From an uncultured Erysipelotrichaceae bacterium (GTDB lineage: Bacteria > Bacillota_I > Bacilli_A > Erysipelotrichales > Coprobacillaceae): a stretch of 5,292 bases of DNA. The stretch lies in the NCBI GenBank assembly GCA_937917505.1, contig CALDMQ010000011.1, positions 1 through 5,292 on the forward strand. The letters run 5' to 3'. The position numbers were made by a program, and so were the translations under genes. The number at the start of each line of letters is the position of its first letter. Within the stretch, counting starts at the first letter, position 1. This document shows, piece by piece, positions 1 to 5,292 of the stretch. The notes under the pieces are model-generated. The model made no database searches. It saw only the letters and a list, made by a program, of their open reading frames with translations, and was not told where the DNA came from.

Positions 1-329
1 TTTTCAAAAATATAAACATGACTTATAATAATAAGTGAGATAAAACCAAATCCAAATAAAGTGCCCGTGATAAGTCTTGTGATATTATGACTTTCATATG
101 ATGTGAGAAGTTGTAAAAATCCATCAATAATCATCGGTATGAGTAAACATAATGAAAATATGAATGTAGGTGGTTTGATAAACCATAAAACAAAACCAAT
201 GACTATGCCTAATATCTCACCAGTACATCGTGCACATACAGGAAATTGTTTACCCTTATAAAAGAATGAACGATCTGCACGTCTATGACATCCACATAGA
301 ATAGGTAACCATTTATATAAAAATTTCAT
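1..329 (-). CDS. DUF2085 family membrane protein (partial, N-terminal 109 residues)
   Basis: This reading frame starts at an ATG at 329-327 and stays open to the left edge, so the C-terminus is missing. Reading the minus strand gives MKFLYKWLPILCGCHRRADR at the start. Next come SFFYKGKQFPVCARCTGEILG (residues 21-41), a hydrophobic stretch at about 41-52, a second at about 55-75, and a third at about 88-105. The pattern CH-x4-RSFF...GKQFPVCARCTG...G, followed by IDG (68-70), a Gln at 72 and R86xxTG, is the signature I associate with DUF2085, a family of small bacterial membrane proteins of unknown function. The conserved Cys/His residues (C14, H15, C32, C35) suggest a metal site near the membrane, which is an inference. 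The start codon overlaps the stop of the upstream zinc-ribbon gene (TAATG) and no strong Shine-Dalgarno is visible, so translation is probably coupled. No biochemical role can be assigned. Confidence 0.85.
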   Translation of the reverse strand, partial: MKFLYKWLPILCGCHRRADRSFFYKGKQFPVCARCTGEILGIVIGFVLWFIKPPTFIFSLCLLIPMIIDGFLQLLTSYESHNITRLITGTLFGFGFISLIIISHVYIFE

Positions 330-622
330 TAAAGACCTGCAGCACCAATTCCAACAGCGAAAACCATAACAAAAATATAGTAGAGAATACTTATTCCTAC
401 TGATACTAATGCACCAATTCCTAAAGCTTTTGCTGTTTTAGGTTTTGTGTCTTTCCATACTAACCAAAGTATAAGCCCAACAATAGGAATGCAACATCCT
501 AAAATTCCCCAACCAATTCCTCCGCTATCAATTACAGGTGTTGTTGCTTGAGTTGCAACACCACAGTGTGGACAAATAACAGCTTGATCGTCAATCTCTT
601 GACCACAATGACGACAATACAT
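329..622 (-). CDS. small zinc-ribbon membrane protein
   Basis: A 97-residue protein of unknown specific function. The N-terminus is a zinc ribbon with two CxxC knuckles (C3-x2-C6 and C17-x2-C20, in YCRHCG and CPHCG). A short linker rich in Thr, Gly and Ser follows, then two hydrophobic segments at about residues 36-56 and 67-95, separated by the charged loop KDTKPKTAK. The expected topology is a cytoplasmic zinc ribbon tethered by two membrane helices. Small proteins of this architecture are common in Firmicutes and are usually annotated only as zinc-ribbon domain-containing. The start is well supported: the minus strand has AAGGAGGAG at 637-629, six bases before the ATG. It is the first gene of a minus-strand unit and overlaps the DUF2085 gene by one base (TAATG), so the two products probably act together. 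C42 and C43 lie in the first membrane segment. Confidence 0.85.
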   Translation of the reverse strand: MYCRHCGQEIDDQAVICPHCGVATQATTPVIDSGGIGWGILGCCIPIVGLILWLVWKDTKPKTAKALGIGALVSVGISILYYIFVMVFAVGIGAAGL

Positions 623-661
623 ATAAATCTCCTCCTTTTCTATCTATTTATATTTTAACGA

Positions 662-691
662 ACTATAAAGAAAAAAGCGATAAAAACAGAA
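662..691 (-). promoter_or_regulatory. possible promoter of the zinc-ribbon/DUF2085 unit
   Basis: On the minus strand TATAGT (667-662) fits a -10 element at five of six positions. It is preceded at 18 bp by TTCTGT (691-686), a weak -35. Transcription would start near 655 and give a short leader. The region is very AT-rich and other -10-like words exist (for example TAAAAT at 657-652), so this assignment is tentative. Confidence 0.25.
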
Positions 692-759
692 TAATTTATG
701 AAAAAAAAGTCGTTTTTGTAAAAAAATATATAAAGTTATTCACAAAATGGTGTAAGTAA

Positions 760-818
760 TGTTAAAATTATGTTAAAAATATTTACATGGTATTAATGAA
801 ATGTTAATATAGCGTTAA
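760..818 (+). promoter_or_regulatory. candidate PhoP/PhoB-type box (11-bp phased TGTTAA repeats)
   Basis: TGTTAA occurs at 760-765 and 771-776, exactly 11 bp apart. A second phased series follows at 780 (TATTTA), 791 (TATTAA), 802 (TGTTAA) and 813 (CGTTAA), again 11 bp apart. The reverse complement, TTAACA, matches the TT(A/T/C)ACA hexamer that PhoP of Bacillus subtilis binds as direct repeats separated by about 5 bp. The first pair lies just upstream of the -35 element of the promoter for the phosphate transporter gene at 838, a suitable place for an activator. The second series overlaps the promoter and its TATTTA and TATTAA members may be no more than AT-rich background. No phoPR gene is in the window, so the link to phosphate starvation rests on motif spacing and the target gene. 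Confidence 0.55.
782..810 (+). promoter_or_regulatory. sigma-A-type promoter of the first Na/Pi cotransporter gene
   Basis: TTTACA (782-787) and TAATAT (805-810) are separated by 17 bp and resemble -35 and -10 elements. Transcription would start near 816-818, leaving a leader of only about 20 bases. That leader contains the ribosome binding site AGGAGG (825-830), seven bases before the ATG at 838. The -10 overlaps one of the phased TGTTAA repeats, so a regulator bound there could also repress. Confidence 0.55.
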
Positions 819-837
819 GAGTCTAGGAGGTCGTTTC

Positions 838-2520
838 ATGAACATAACACATATATTCTCTATGTTAGGAGGATTGGCTCTATTCCTTTATGGGATGCAT
901 ATGATGTCTAATGGTCTTGAGGTAGCAGCAGGAAATAAAATGAAAACTATTCTTGAGAAGTTAACATCAAATCGTTTTCTTGGAGTTGGGGTAGGAGCTT
1001 TAATTACAGCCCTTATTCAATCTTCATCTGCAACTACAGTTATGGCTGTTGGGTTTGTAAATTCAGGTTTAATGCGTTTAGAAAATGCTGTCTGGATTAT
1101 TATGGGTGCAAATATTGGTACTACTATCACTGGCCAATTGATTGCCTTAGATATTACAGCGCTAGCACCTGTTATTGCATTTGTAGGTGTTGCGATGATT
1201 TCTTTTTTCAAAAGTAAGAAGTTAGATGCTTTTGGTGCTATTTTAGCAGGTCTAGGTATTTTATTTATGGGTATGGATATGATGTCATCTGCGATGGCAC
1301 CACTTAGAACAATGCCTGAATTTGTTAGTATTATTACGAAGTTTGAAAATCCATTTATTGGTATTTTAGTGGGTGCACTCTTTACGGCTATTATTCAATC
1401 TTCATCAGCATCTGTTGGTATTTTGCAAGCTTTAGCATTAAGTGGAGTCATTACATTACCATCTGCTATATATGTTTTATTTGGACAAAATATTGGTACA
1501 TGTATTACTTCTGTTTTAGCTTCTATTGGTACAGGACGAAATGCAAAACGTACGACTATATTACATTTAGCTTTCAATGTGATTGGAACAGTTATCTTTG
1601 TAGCAGTTAGTATGGTTACACCATTTGCTTCGTTTATGGCATCTTTAACGCCAGCAAATGTACCAGCACAAATTGCAAACGTACATACTGTATTTAATGT
1701 TGTAACAACAATTCTCTTATTACCATTTGGTGAAAAATTGGTTCAATTAACTTATAAAATCTTGCCTGAAAAACCAGATTTAGAAGATTCTATGAGATTA
1801 AAATATTTGGATTTTAGTATCTTTACAAATGATTATCATGTTGGTACAAGTGCAATTGCAAATACACAATTATTTAATGAAACACAAAATATGTTAACAG
1901 TTGCGATTGATAATGTAAGAAAATCATTTGAATTGATATTTGATTTCAAAGAAGATAAATATGAAAAACTTCAAAAGAATGAAGAATATATCAATTATTT
2001 AAATAAACAAATTGTTGATTTTACAACAGCAGCCATTTCTAATGAATTACCATTAGAAGGATCACAGACAATTGGATTATTCTTAAAAGTTTCGTCTGAT
2101 CTTGAAAGAATTGGTGATCATGCAGTAAATATTGCTGAAAGAGCAAGAAGATTACATGAAGACGATAATCAATTTTCTCATGAAGCTATGGATGAAATTG
2201 GTATTATGAGTAGTTTATGTGTGAATATTTTGGATGAATTAAAAATTTTGAATTATGACGATTTTAAAGTCGTTGTGGATAAAGTTGATGTGATTGAAGA
2301 AAATATTGATAAAACAAATTATGAATTTGGTATCAATCAATTAAAACGTTTAAAGAACAAAACATGTACAACTGAAAACAGTGTTCTTTATACAAAAACA
2401 TTAACTGATTTTGAAAGAATTGGAGATCATGGTTTAAACATTGCACAAAGTTTCCATAAGATTAGAGAAATTATGAGAGCTATGAAAATGTTAAAACCAG
2501 AGGTTGAAGAAGTACAATAG
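838..2520 (+). CDS. Na/Pi cotransporter family protein with C-terminal PhoU domain (paralog 1)
   Basis: A 560-residue membrane protein of the NptA/NaPi-II-like family, expected to move phosphate across the cytoplasmic membrane using the sodium gradient. Relatives such as E. coli YjbB are linked to phosphate export, so the direction is not certain. Residues 1-310 contain two inverted-repeat Na/Pi cotransporter units. The first has QSSSATT at 61-67 and GANIGTTITG at 90-99; the second has QSSSAS at 187-192 and GQNIGTCIT at 216-224. These paired QSSS motifs are the family's substrate/ion-binding signature. Residues from about 335 form a PhoU-like helical domain with two metal-binding motifs, DLERIGDHAVNIAER (421-435) and DFERIGDHGLNIAQ (524-537), both with the acidic residues intact. 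The length is typical of transporter-PhoU fusions. The start is fixed by AGGAGG seven bases upstream. The gene is preceded by a Pho-box-like repeat and followed by its close paralog. Confidence 0.93.
   Translation: MNITHIFSMLGGLALFLYGMHMMSNGLEVAAGNKMKTILEKLTSNRFLGVGVGALITALIQSSSATTVMAVGFVNSGLMRLENAVWIIMGANIGTTITGQLIALDITALAPVIAFVGVAMISFFKSKKLDAFGAILAGLGILFMGMDMMSSAMAPLRTMPEFVSIITKFENPFIGILVGALFTAIIQSSSASVGILQALALSGVITLPSAIYVLFGQNIGTCITSVLASIGTGRNAKRTTILHLAFNVIGTVIFVAVSMVTPFASFMASLTPANVPAQIANVHTVFNVVTTILLLPFGEKLVQLTYKILPEKPDLEDSMRLKYLDFSIFTNDYHVGTSAIANTQLFNETQNMLTVAIDNVRKSFELIFDFKEDKYEKLQKNEEYINYLNKQIVDFTTAAISNELPLEGSQTIGLFLKVSSDLERIGDHAVNIAERARRLHEDDNQFSHEAMDEIGIMSSLCVNILDELKILNYDDFKVVVDKVDVIEENIDKTNYEFGINQLKRLKNKTCTTENSVLYTKTLTDFERIGDHGLNIAQSFHKIREIMRAMKMLKPEVEEVQ
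2491..2518 (+). promoter_or_regulatory. possible promoter at the 3' end of paralog 1, serving paralog 2
   Basis: TACAAT (2513-2518) fits a -10 element at five of six positions and overlaps the stop codon of the upstream gene. TTAAAA (2491-2496), 16 bp earlier, is a weak -35. The predicted start, near 2525, falls at the first base of the 9-bp helix in the leader described next, which makes the assignment more attractive. Read-through from the promoter at 782-810 is the alternative source of transcript. Confidence 0.3.
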
Positions 2521-2599
2521 AATATGTTGAATATGTGGTGGAGTCTGTCATAAAGTATTACTTTATTTATTCAACAATGATGTAAAAACATCGTTTTAG

Positions 2600-2629
2600 A
2601 CAGATTTCGCCCTTATGAAATCTGTTTTT
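2600..2629 (+). terminator. intrinsic terminator between the paralogs, probably conditional
   Basis: ACAGATTTC (2600-2608) and GAAATCTGT (2617-2625) form a perfect 9-bp stem with an 8-base loop, running into five T residues (2625-2629). It can end the transcript of the first transporter gene. Only 21 bases separate the last T from the ATG of the second gene, which is too short for a promoter, so all transcripts of the second gene must read through it. Its left arm can instead pair with 2544-2549, and its right arm with part of the ribosome-binding-site hairpin, so it may work as an attenuator or as an anti-sequestering stem. Confidence 0.7.
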
Positions 2630-2638
2630 CATTAAGGG
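2610..2638 (+). promoter_or_regulatory. hairpin that can sequester the Shine-Dalgarno of paralog 2
   Basis: CCCTT-ATGAAA (2610-2620) pairs with TTTCAT-T-AAGGG (2627-2638) as an 11-bp stem with one bulged T (2633) and a six-base loop. The 3' arm contains the AAGGG of the ribosome binding site AAGGGAGG (2634-2641), nine bases before the ATG at 2651. It shares 2617-2620 with the terminator stem, so the two cannot form together. When this hairpin forms, translation should be reduced; when the 2600-2625 stem forms and is read through, the site is free. Confidence 0.5.
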
Positions 2639-2650
2639 AGGAAATAAAAA

Positions 2651-4315
2651 ATGGAAATATCAAATGTATTTGCGTTGGCTGGAGGTTTGGCTTTATTCTT
2701 GTATGGAATGACAATGATGTCAAACGGGCTAGAACTTGCAGCTGGAAACAAAATGAAAGCAATTTTAGAAAAATTAACAACAAATCGTTTTTTAGGGGTT
2801 GCTGTGGGTGCTTTAATTACGGCATTGATTCAATCTTCATCAGCAACAACAGTTATGGTTGTAGGATTCGTTAATGCCGGACTTATGAACTTACAAAATG
2901 CTGTATGGGTCATCATGGGGGCAAATATCGGGACAACAATTACCGGACAATTAATTGCTTTAGATATTACTGCTATTGCACCATTGATTGCATTTGTAGG
3001 TGTGGCTTTAGTTGTTTTCTTTAAAAGTAAGAAATTAGATGCTTTTGGACAAATTTTAGGAGGTCTTGGTATATTATTTATTGGTATGTCAATGATGTCT
3101 GATGCGATGTCACCACTAAGAAATTCACCTGAGTTTGCAAGTATTGTTGCAAATTTTGAAAATCCATTAATTGGTGTTTTAGTAGGAGCTATCTTTACAG
3201 CGATTATTCAATCTTCATCAGCTTCAGTTGGTATTTTACAAGCTTTAGCTATGAGCGGTGTTGTAACATTACCTACAGCAATTTATGTATTGTTTGGACA
3301 AAATATTGGAACTTGTATTACTGCTGCCTTAGCTTCTATTGGTACAAATCGTAATGCAAAACGTACAACAATTATTCATTTATCATTTAATATTATTGGA
3401 ACAGTGTTTTTTGTTATTGTGAGTATGTTAATACCATTTGCAAGTTTTGTTGAATCGTTAACCCCAACAAATGTTGCAGCTCAAATTGCAAATGTTCATA
3501 CAATCTTTAATGTTGTAACGACAATTCTTTTATTACCATTTGGACATCTTTTAGTGAAGTTTACATATATAGTCTTACCTGATAAAAAAGATAGTCAAGA
3601 TTCTATGGAATTAAAATATTTAGATAGACGTATTTTTGAAAATGATTTTCATATTGGTACAAGTGCTATTGCAGGAACACAGTTGTTTAATGAAACACAA
3701 AATATGCTTGCGGTTGCAACTAAAAATATAAAAAGAGCATTTGGATTAGTAGAAGATTATCAAGAGAATATTTATGAAAAGATTGTGAAGGATGAGGAAT
3801 ATATTAATTTCTTAAATAAGCAAATTGTTGATTATACAACACTTGCTTTATCTTATGAGTTACCTATTGAGGGAGCTCAATCTATTGGTTTGTTCTTGCG
3901 TATTTCAGCTGATTTAGAAAAGATAGGTGATCATGCTTTAAATATTGCAAATAGAGCACATCTTTTACATGAAGAAAATCATACTTTCTCAAAAGAAGCA
4001 TTGGATGAAATAGAAACAATGAACCATTTGGTTGGTGATGTTTTATATGAATTAAAAGTTTCATCACCAGAGGAATTTAATCAAGCTGTTATTGAAATCA
4101 ATCAATTAAAAAATAAGATTGATAAAACAAGTGTTGTATTTACATCTGCTCAATTAGATCGTTTAAAAAATAAAACGTGTTCTACAGAAAACAGTGTTCT
4201 TTATACAAAAGTTTTAACAGATTTTGAACGTATTGGTGTTCATGCTGACCATATTGCAAAATATTATCAAAAATTAGAAACTGTTTTATCAGCATTAAAA
4301 ATGCAACAATCTTAA
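2651..4315 (+). CDS. Na/Pi cotransporter family protein with PhoU domain (paralog 2)
   Basis: A 554-residue paralog of the preceding gene, aligning to it with no gap. Residues 1-300 are about 81% identical by hand count and the remainder about 57%. The transporter motifs are all kept: QSSSATT (61-67), GANIGTTITG (90-99), QSSSAS (187-192) and GQNIGTCIT (216-224). It should therefore move the same substrate, phosphate with sodium, across the cytoplasmic membrane. The first PhoU motif is intact (DLEKIGDHALNIANR, 421-435). The second reads DFERIGVHADHIAK (524-537): Asp530 has become Val (GTT at 4238-4240, against GAT in paralog 1), and Asn534 has become His, so one of the two metal clusters is probably altered. 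The most divergent stretch is residues 461-500. The start is set by AAGGGAGG at 2634-2641. The upstream gap suggests control by a folded leader, unlike paralog 1. The gene ends at a strong terminator. Confidence 0.93.
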   Translation: MEISNVFALAGGLALFLYGMTMMSNGLELAAGNKMKAILEKLTTNRFLGVAVGALITALIQSSSATTVMVVGFVNAGLMNLQNAVWVIMGANIGTTITGQLIALDITAIAPLIAFVGVALVVFFKSKKLDAFGQILGGLGILFIGMSMMSDAMSPLRNSPEFASIVANFENPLIGVLVGAIFTAIIQSSSASVGILQALAMSGVVTLPTAIYVLFGQNIGTCITAALASIGTNRNAKRTTIIHLSFNIIGTVFFVIVSMLIPFASFVESLTPTNVAAQIANVHTIFNVVTTILLLPFGHLLVKFTYIVLPDKKDSQDSMELKYLDRRIFENDFHIGTSAIAGTQLFNETQNMLAVATKNIKRAFGLVEDYQENIYEKIVKDEEYINFLNKQIVDYTTLALSYELPIEGAQSIGLFLRISADLEKIGDHALNIANRAHLLHEENHTFSKEALDEIETMNHLVGDVLYELKVSSPEEFNQAVIEINQLKNKIDKTSVVFTSAQLDRLKNKTCSTENSVLYTKVLTDFERIGVHADHIAKYYQKLETVLSALKMQQS

Positions 4316-4316
4316 G

Positions 4317-4339
4317 ACACGCTTTTGCGTGTTTTTTTT
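4317..4339 (+). terminator. intrinsic terminator after paralog 2
   Basis: ACACGC (4317-4322), a TTTT loop and GCGTGT (4327-4332) make a perfect 6-bp GC-rich stem. The stem runs directly into eight T residues (4332-4339). It begins two bases after the TAA of the second transporter gene and separates that gene from the ROK gene. Confidence 0.9.
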
Positions 4340-4370
4340 AATATTTTCCTTTTTTATTAAAGTTAAATAT

Positions 4371-4376
4371 TATAAA
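4371..4376 (+). promoter_or_regulatory. possible -10 element for the ROK gene
   Basis: TATAAA sits about 24 bases before the ATG at 4400, and TATTAT overlaps it at 4368-4373. The T-rich stretch upstream gives no convincing -35. A promoter is expected here because a strong terminator lies just upstream, but the exact element is uncertain. Confidence 0.3.
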
Positions 4377-4399
4377 ATAGACGTAAAGGAAGTGAAAAT

Positions 4400-5292
4400 A
4401 TGAGAATTTATTTAACATTAGATGTAGGAGGAAGTGCTATTAAATATGCACTTATAAAAGAGGATTTAACATTAATAGAGAAATCAAGTGTTCCTACACC
4501 ATCAGATACACTTGAGCATTTTGTAGAAACAATTGGAGAAATTTATGATCAATATGCTGATTCTATTGATGGTATGGCATTATCAATGCCAGGAATTATC
4601 GATCCTGATAAAGGTTATCAATTTACAGGTGGAGCATTAAAATATATTGATAAATTAGATACAGTTCAACTCTTAAAACAAAGATGTCCGACAAATATTA
4701 CAATTGGAAATGATGCAAAATGTGCTGCAAATGCTGAAATCGGTTATGGAAATTTACGAGATATTCAAGATGGAGCTGTTGTTATTTTAGGGACAGGTAT
4801 TGGTGGTTGTTTAATTAAAAATCATCAAGTTCATACAGGTCGTCATTTTAGTGCAGGAGAATTTTCTTTTATAAAAACAGATTATCATGATTATAATGGT
4901 TGGAATCATGCATGGTCTACGCGTACAGGTATTCGAGGATTATTGGAACGGGTACAAGAATCGTTAGGAACAGATGAATATTATACAGGTATTGAAATTT
5001 TTGATATGGCAAATCAAGGAAATGAAAAGGTGATTGCGGGTATTGATCAATTTGCTAGAGAAGTAGCAACGCAAATTTTTAATGTACATATAATTTTTGA
5101 TTGTGAGAAAGTGGCAATTGGTGGTGGTATTAGTGCTCAACCTTTATTGATTGAATTAATTCAAAAAAATTTCGATGATATTTTTAATCATTTGGGATTT
5201 GATGTTTATCATCCTGAAATAGTTCCATGCTATTTTAGAAATGATGCTAATTTAATAGGAGCGTTATACCAACATCTTTTAACATACAAGTA
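4400..5292 (+). CDS. ROK family protein, probable sugar kinase without the family zinc site
   Basis: The frame gives 297 residues and ends with TA, so the stop codon (TAA or TAG) is probably cut after two bases; 297 is close to the usual 290-320 of ROK kinases. ROK proteins phosphorylate sugars such as glucose, fructose, N-acetylmannosamine or beta-glucosides with ATP in the cytoplasm. Visible motifs are the phosphate-binding LDVGGSAIK (7-15), MPGIID (63-68), GGAL (77-80), GNDAKCAANAE (103-113) with D105 the likely catalytic base, LGTGIGGCLI (130-139), SAGEFSF (151-157) with the sugar-binding Glu154, and IGGGIS (240-245). There is no N-terminal helix-turn-helix, so it is a kinase-type rather than a NagC/XylR-type member. 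The family's GHxxCxCGxxGC zinc motif is absent and the usual His after GEFG is Phe157. The substrate cannot be named. AAAGGAAG (4385-4392), seven bases upstream, supports the ATG. Confidence 0.88.
   Translation, partial: MRIYLTLDVGGSAIKYALIKEDLTLIEKSSVPTPSDTLEHFVETIGEIYDQYADSIDGMALSMPGIIDPDKGYQFTGGALKYIDKLDTVQLLKQRCPTNITIGNDAKCAANAEIGYGNLRDIQDGAVVILGTGIGGCLIKNHQVHTGRHFSAGEFSFIKTDYHDYNGWNHAWSTRTGIRGLLERVQESLGTDEYYTGIEIFDMANQGNEKVIAGIDQFAREVATQIFNVHIIFDCEKVAIGGGISAQPLLIELIQKNFDDIFNHLGFDVYHPEIVPCYFRNDANLIGALYQHLLTYK

Larger units (their letters stand above)
2525..2650 (+). promoter_or_regulatory. structured leader before paralog 2, riboswitch- or attenuator-like, class unknown
   Basis: The gap between the two transporter genes contains several perfect or near-perfect complementary segments. 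They are: TGTTGAATA (2525-2533) with TATTCAACA (2568-2576), 9 bp; ATAAAG (2550-2555) with CTTTAT (2561-2566), a hairpin inside the first helix; AATGATGT (2576-2583) with ACATCGTT (2588-2595), 8 bp with one G-U and an AAAA loop; and TCTGTC (2544-2549) with GACAGA (2599-2604), 6 bp. The last pairing crosses the 9-bp helix, so it would be a pseudoknot or an alternative fold, and it uses bases of the terminator stem at 2600-2608. The terminator in turn overlaps a hairpin that covers the ribosome binding site. Such overlapping, mutually exclusive helices are the hallmark of a regulatory leader. I do not recognise a known riboswitch consensus. Chance pairing in AT-rich sequence is the main alternative for the shorter helices. 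Confidence 0.5.

Noticed and set aside
661..760. A small gene or RNA in the A-rich part of the divergent intergenic region
   Set aside because: No open frame with a ribosome site and no stable hairpin could be found; it looks like AT-rich promoter DNA.
1017..1577. Minus-strand open frames inside paralog 1
   Set aside because: They lie wholly inside a well-supported gene, lack ribosome sites and resemble no family; they mirror the repeated QSSS and hydrophobic coding pattern.
2489..2494. TGTTAA in the 3' end of paralog 1 as a Pho box for paralog 2
   Set aside because: It is a single copy inside coding sequence, with no phased partner 11 bp away on either side.
2521..2650. Known riboswitch classes (purine, fluoride, preQ1, SAM-II, ZTP) for the inter-paralog leader
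   Set aside because: I compared the conserved core bases I remember for each class and found none of them here; only the general layout of overlapping helices is similar.
3882..4067. Minus-strand 61-residue open frame inside paralog 2
   Set aside because: It is antisense to the conserved PhoU domain, has no ribosome site and no recognisable features.
1..5292. CRISPR array, insertion sequence, attachment site, tRNA or rRNA
   Set aside because: No spaced direct repeats of CRISPR size, no terminal inverted repeats or transposase frame, and no tRNA-like cloverleaf were seen on either strand.

Overview
This is an AT-rich window, roughly one third G+C by eye. It has strong AGGAGG-type ribosome binding sites, short intergenic gaps and protein families typical of low-GC Firmicutes. 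The base composition and style of the genes would fit a gut Erysipelotrichia/Coprobacillaceae-like or clostridial bacterium, but that placement is an inference and no marker gene is present.

Layout. Positions 1-622 hold two minus-strand genes that overlap by one base: a 97-residue zinc-ribbon membrane protein (329-622) and the N-terminal 109 residues of a DUF2085-type membrane protein that runs off the left edge. A 215-bp divergent intergenic region (623-837) carries a good sigma-A-type promoter for the rightward gene. Just upstream of it, and extending through it, are TGTTAA-like hexamers at 11-bp spacing that resemble a PhoP/PhoB box. Positions 838-2520 and 2651-4315 are two tandem paralogous Na+/phosphate-cotransporter-family genes, each a NptA/NaPi-II-like membrane domain fused to a C-terminal PhoU-like domain. 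They align without a gap over 554 residues; my hand count is 389/554 identical (about 70%), with about 81% over residues 1-300 and 57% over the C-terminal part. A strong terminator at 4317-4339 closes the pair. A ROK-family sugar kinase/regulator-like gene then starts at 4400 and almost certainly ends at the window edge.

How they work together. The two transporter genes are plausibly two differently controlled versions of one phosphate import or homeostasis function. The first has the Pho-box-like promoter. The second is preceded by a 130-bp gap dense in complementary segments: a 9-bp helix, two local hairpins, a 6-bp long-range pairing, an intrinsic terminator 21 bases before the start codon, and a competing hairpin that would hide the ribosome binding site. 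There is no room for a promoter between that terminator and the second gene, so its expression has to pass the terminator. This looks like a conditional attenuator or riboswitch-like leader that I cannot match to a class I know, and it is the most interesting item here. The second paralog has also lost the metal-binding Asp in its second PhoU motif (ERIGDH to ERIGVH). The zinc-ribbon/DUF2085 pair and the ROK gene have no evident functional link to phosphate.
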